The notes beneath the pieces were generated by a model. The model ran no database searches. It saw nothing but the letters and a program-made list of their open reading frames with translations, and was not told the origin of the DNA. DNA of 41,424 bases from Oscillospiraceae bacterium (GTDB lineage Bacteria > Bacillota > Clostridia > Oscillospirales > Oscillospiraceae): assembly GCA_017541995.1 (NCBI GenBank), contig JAFXYD010000005.1:1-41424 (forward strand), given 5' to 3'. Numbering within the stretch: position 1 is the stretch's first letter; every line of letters starts with the position of its first letter. The position numbers and the translations under genes are program-made. Below, in pieces: positions 39,971 through 41,424 of this stretch.

Positions 39971-40047
39971 CACCAAAGCGGAGCTACGGGAGAAATCCTG
40001 TCACCAGCTTGTCGGGTTCCGCCAAGAGATCCTCCACGTACCAGCGG
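39966..40047. repeat. 82-bp segment shared by the two lipoprotein genes, copy 2
   Basis: Partner of 38551-38632, with one mismatch (at 40038). Confidence 0.88.
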
Positions 40048-40886
40048 CTTCCTGCGGGGAGGGTCTCGCTGAGCAGAACCGTTTCCTTGCCGTCGGTGTA
40101 GTCTGTGATGATGATCGCGCATTCCCCCTGGGCGGCGATGTGGAAGCCCTCACCCTCCCGGCTCAGCAGAAAAGCCTCGCAGTCGGCGCCTGTAACCTTC
40201 AACTGGCGCTGCCCCTGGCCGCGCTTGACTGTGACAGAAAACTCCATGGGCTCCTCCGCGTCCGCATAGGCGCCCTTGCCGTCCATGTATACGCCCGCCG
40301 TCGTAATCCGCAGATCTCCGGTGTGGGAGCCCTCCACGGCGGTCTCTCCGTCCTCCCAGCGCACGCAGACGCTCCAGGGCCTGTCGTCCCGGGTGGCGGA
40401 GAAGCGGAAGTCCGGGCTGTAGGGAACCTGATAGTAAACCCAGGGCTCCAGTCCAGTGAGCTCGGTGGTATTCAGCAGCTCCATGGTGGTTTTTCCGCTG
40501 GCCTCCGGCCCCCAAGGGTTGATCTCCAGGCAGTCCCCGGCAGCGTTGGCGATATACCAGAGCGTCCCGTTTTCCATGTACCACTGATAGGCCTCGTCCC
40601 CGCTCATGGTTCCGAAATTCACCTCCGACGGCTGGCTCTGATATGGATTCTTCCACTGGAAGCCCAGCACCACAGGAGCGCCGCCGCCCTGGCTGCCGTC
40701 GATCACCGGGGGCAGGGTGGGGAAGGGAGTCTCGTCCGGGTTTGGAAGGCTTTCCTGGGCAGTCGCGTCAGTGCCGGAACGAATCGCTGGCGTGGTCTGA
40801 TTTTGGCTTGCTGTGCCTGCGGCGTCACAGCCTGCTGCGCTCAGGAGCATCAGCGCCAAAAGAAGAACAATAATACGCTGTTTCAT
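39984..40886 (-). CDS. Putative lipoprotein, paralogue B
   Basis: The product has 300 residues. Signal KQRIIVLLLALMLLSAAGC has the lipobox SAAGC; the spacer is Thr/Gln/Asn-rich (GTASQNQTTPAIRSGTDAT). AAGGAGGAATTC precedes ATG 40886. It is homologous to the lipoprotein at 38569-39486 in order of motifs, and identical in the last 20 residues. The adjacent cassette and heptanucleotide array are also duplicated, so gene plus flank arose as a unit. Function unknown. Confidence 0.82.
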   Translation of the reverse strand: MKQRIIVLLLALMLLSAAGCDAAGTASQNQTTPAIRSGTDATAQESLPNPDETPFPTLPPVIDGSQGGGAPVVLGFQWKNPYQSQPSEVNFGTMSGDEAYQWYMENGTLWYIANAAGDCLEINPWGPEASGKTTMELLNTTELTGLEPWVYYQVPYSPDFRFSATRDDRPWSVCVRWEDGETAVEGSHTGDLRITTAGVYMDGKGAYADAEEPMEFSVTVKRGQGQRQLKVTGADCEAFLLSREGEGFHIAAQGECAIIITDYTDGKETVLLSETLPAGSRWYVEDLLAEPDKLVTGFLP

Positions 40887-41049
40887 CTGAATTCCTCCTT
40901 TTGCAGTAATCGGCTGATTCGGGCGAAAAACAAAGGATAATCCGTCCTTTGCGGCCAGCATAAGAAACCGGCCTCCGGGTTCCGCACTTGCTTCTATAAT
41001 CGCTTCTACTATAAAGACACAGGAAAGCATAAAAACGTTGCAAAAATAT

Positions 41050-41424
41050 TCAAATTTTTTCAATTCGCCCCGGGCGTGGTGCATGTGGCGGTCAATGACC
41101 GCCGCTACGGGTGGGTGCGGGCGGGATACGCGGGACGGGGAATCCGTCCCCTACGGCGGAAAACGTCCCGTTCCTGTCATTGCGAGCCAGTGCGCACACT
41201 GGCGTGGCAATCCGTAACCCCCGTCCCCATTTTCAATGTTTTCAAATCGCAATTTTAAAACTCCGACATTTTCATTTTTCAACTTTCAATTATCAATTCT
41301 CCCGGGGCGGAGTGCATGTGGCGGTCAATGACCGCCGCTACAGGCGGGCTGCAGCGGGTGGGCAGGACCGCCGCCACGGGCGGGGCAGGGCGGCCAATGA
41401 CCGCCCCTACCGGCGGGTGCATGC
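41050..41424. repeat. Compound repeat island at the right edge
   Basis: In order: GGCGGTCAATGACCGCC with GCTACGGG, GACGGGGAATCCGTCCCC, the TCATTGCGA...GTGGCAAT hairpin (41175-41214, inner stem GCCAGTG/CACTGGC perfect), CCCGTCCCCATTTTCAATG with an AT-rich unit (41220-41300), then GGCGGTCAATGACCGCC again and GGGCGGCCAATGACCGCCCC. No gene is seen. Confidence 0.8.

Overview
The window is a GC-rich chromosomal segment that looks like a gut-type Clostridia genome of the Oscillospirales/Oscillospiraceae sort. That placement is an inference. It rests on the high GC, near-consensus sigma-A promoters with 16-17 bp spacers, strong AGGAGG ribosome sites, a manganese-type leader RNA, a MATE pump, MalY-type lyase and XRE-TPR regulator of Firmicutes flavour, and many short palindromic intergenic repeats. 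No phage, plasmid or conjugation genes are visible; this is core metabolism with a few accessory insertions.

Layout. 1-3230: the tail of an unknown gene, a small unknown gene, then about 750 bp of non-coding DNA folding into a tandem series of stem-bounded units (683-1432), directly upstream of a DUF2828 protein with a vWA/MIDAS domain (Ro60/TROVE-like architecture). 3231-6540 (minus): a five-gene operon for a split FAD/Fe-S dehydrogenase of the HcnABC/opine/proline dehydrogenase type. 6717-10396 (plus): hot-dog thioesterase, GH13 glycosidase, alpha/beta hydrolase and a DUF4256 protein. 10422-11369 (minus): a lipoprotein. 11444-12960: gene-poor repeat island. 12960-15195: an ABC exporter and an internally deleted XRE regulator, bracketed by near-identical 31-bp direct repeats. 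15281-18717 (minus): a purine operon, cofE-like gene, hpt, xpt, and a guaA that lacks its amidotransferase domain. 18912-21754 (minus): lipid kinase, THUMP rRNA methyltransferase, S51 peptidase. 21900-23571 (plus): a yybP-ykoY-like RNA with its own promoter and terminator, then a second promoter and nfeD-SPFH. 23719-27804: MalY-type lyase, MATE pump, tRNA-Ser(GGA), XRE-TPR regulator. 27868-31473 (minus): small membrane protein, ABC ATPase, ABC-2 permease, lipase-like protein. 31643-38218 (plus): a complete shikimate operon. 38219-41424: two paralogous lipoproteins set in a second repeat island.

How the genes work together. The shikimate operon encodes all seven steps from erythrose-4-phosphate and PEP to chorismate, plus chorismate mutase, in six genes because two are fusions (chorismate mutase-AroB and AroE-AroK). 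The minus operon at 3231-6540 supplies every domain of a multi-subunit amino-acid or imino-acid dehydrogenase as separate proteins. The purine operon joins two phosphoribosyltransferases with GMP synthesis. NfeD and SPFH form a membrane microdomain pair.

Most interesting signals: (1) the tandem structured array upstream of the Ro60-like gene, whose units share a CAGCAAT box just inside terminal stems that differ in sequence yet stay complementary, a candidate Y-RNA-like or large ornate RNA; (2) the self-contained riboswitch-like RNA ahead of nfeD-SPFH; (3) a modular palindromic repeat family that has entered the aroE reading frame in frame; (4) the bracketed exporter module with its gutted regulator; (5) a GMP synthase with no glutaminase domain.
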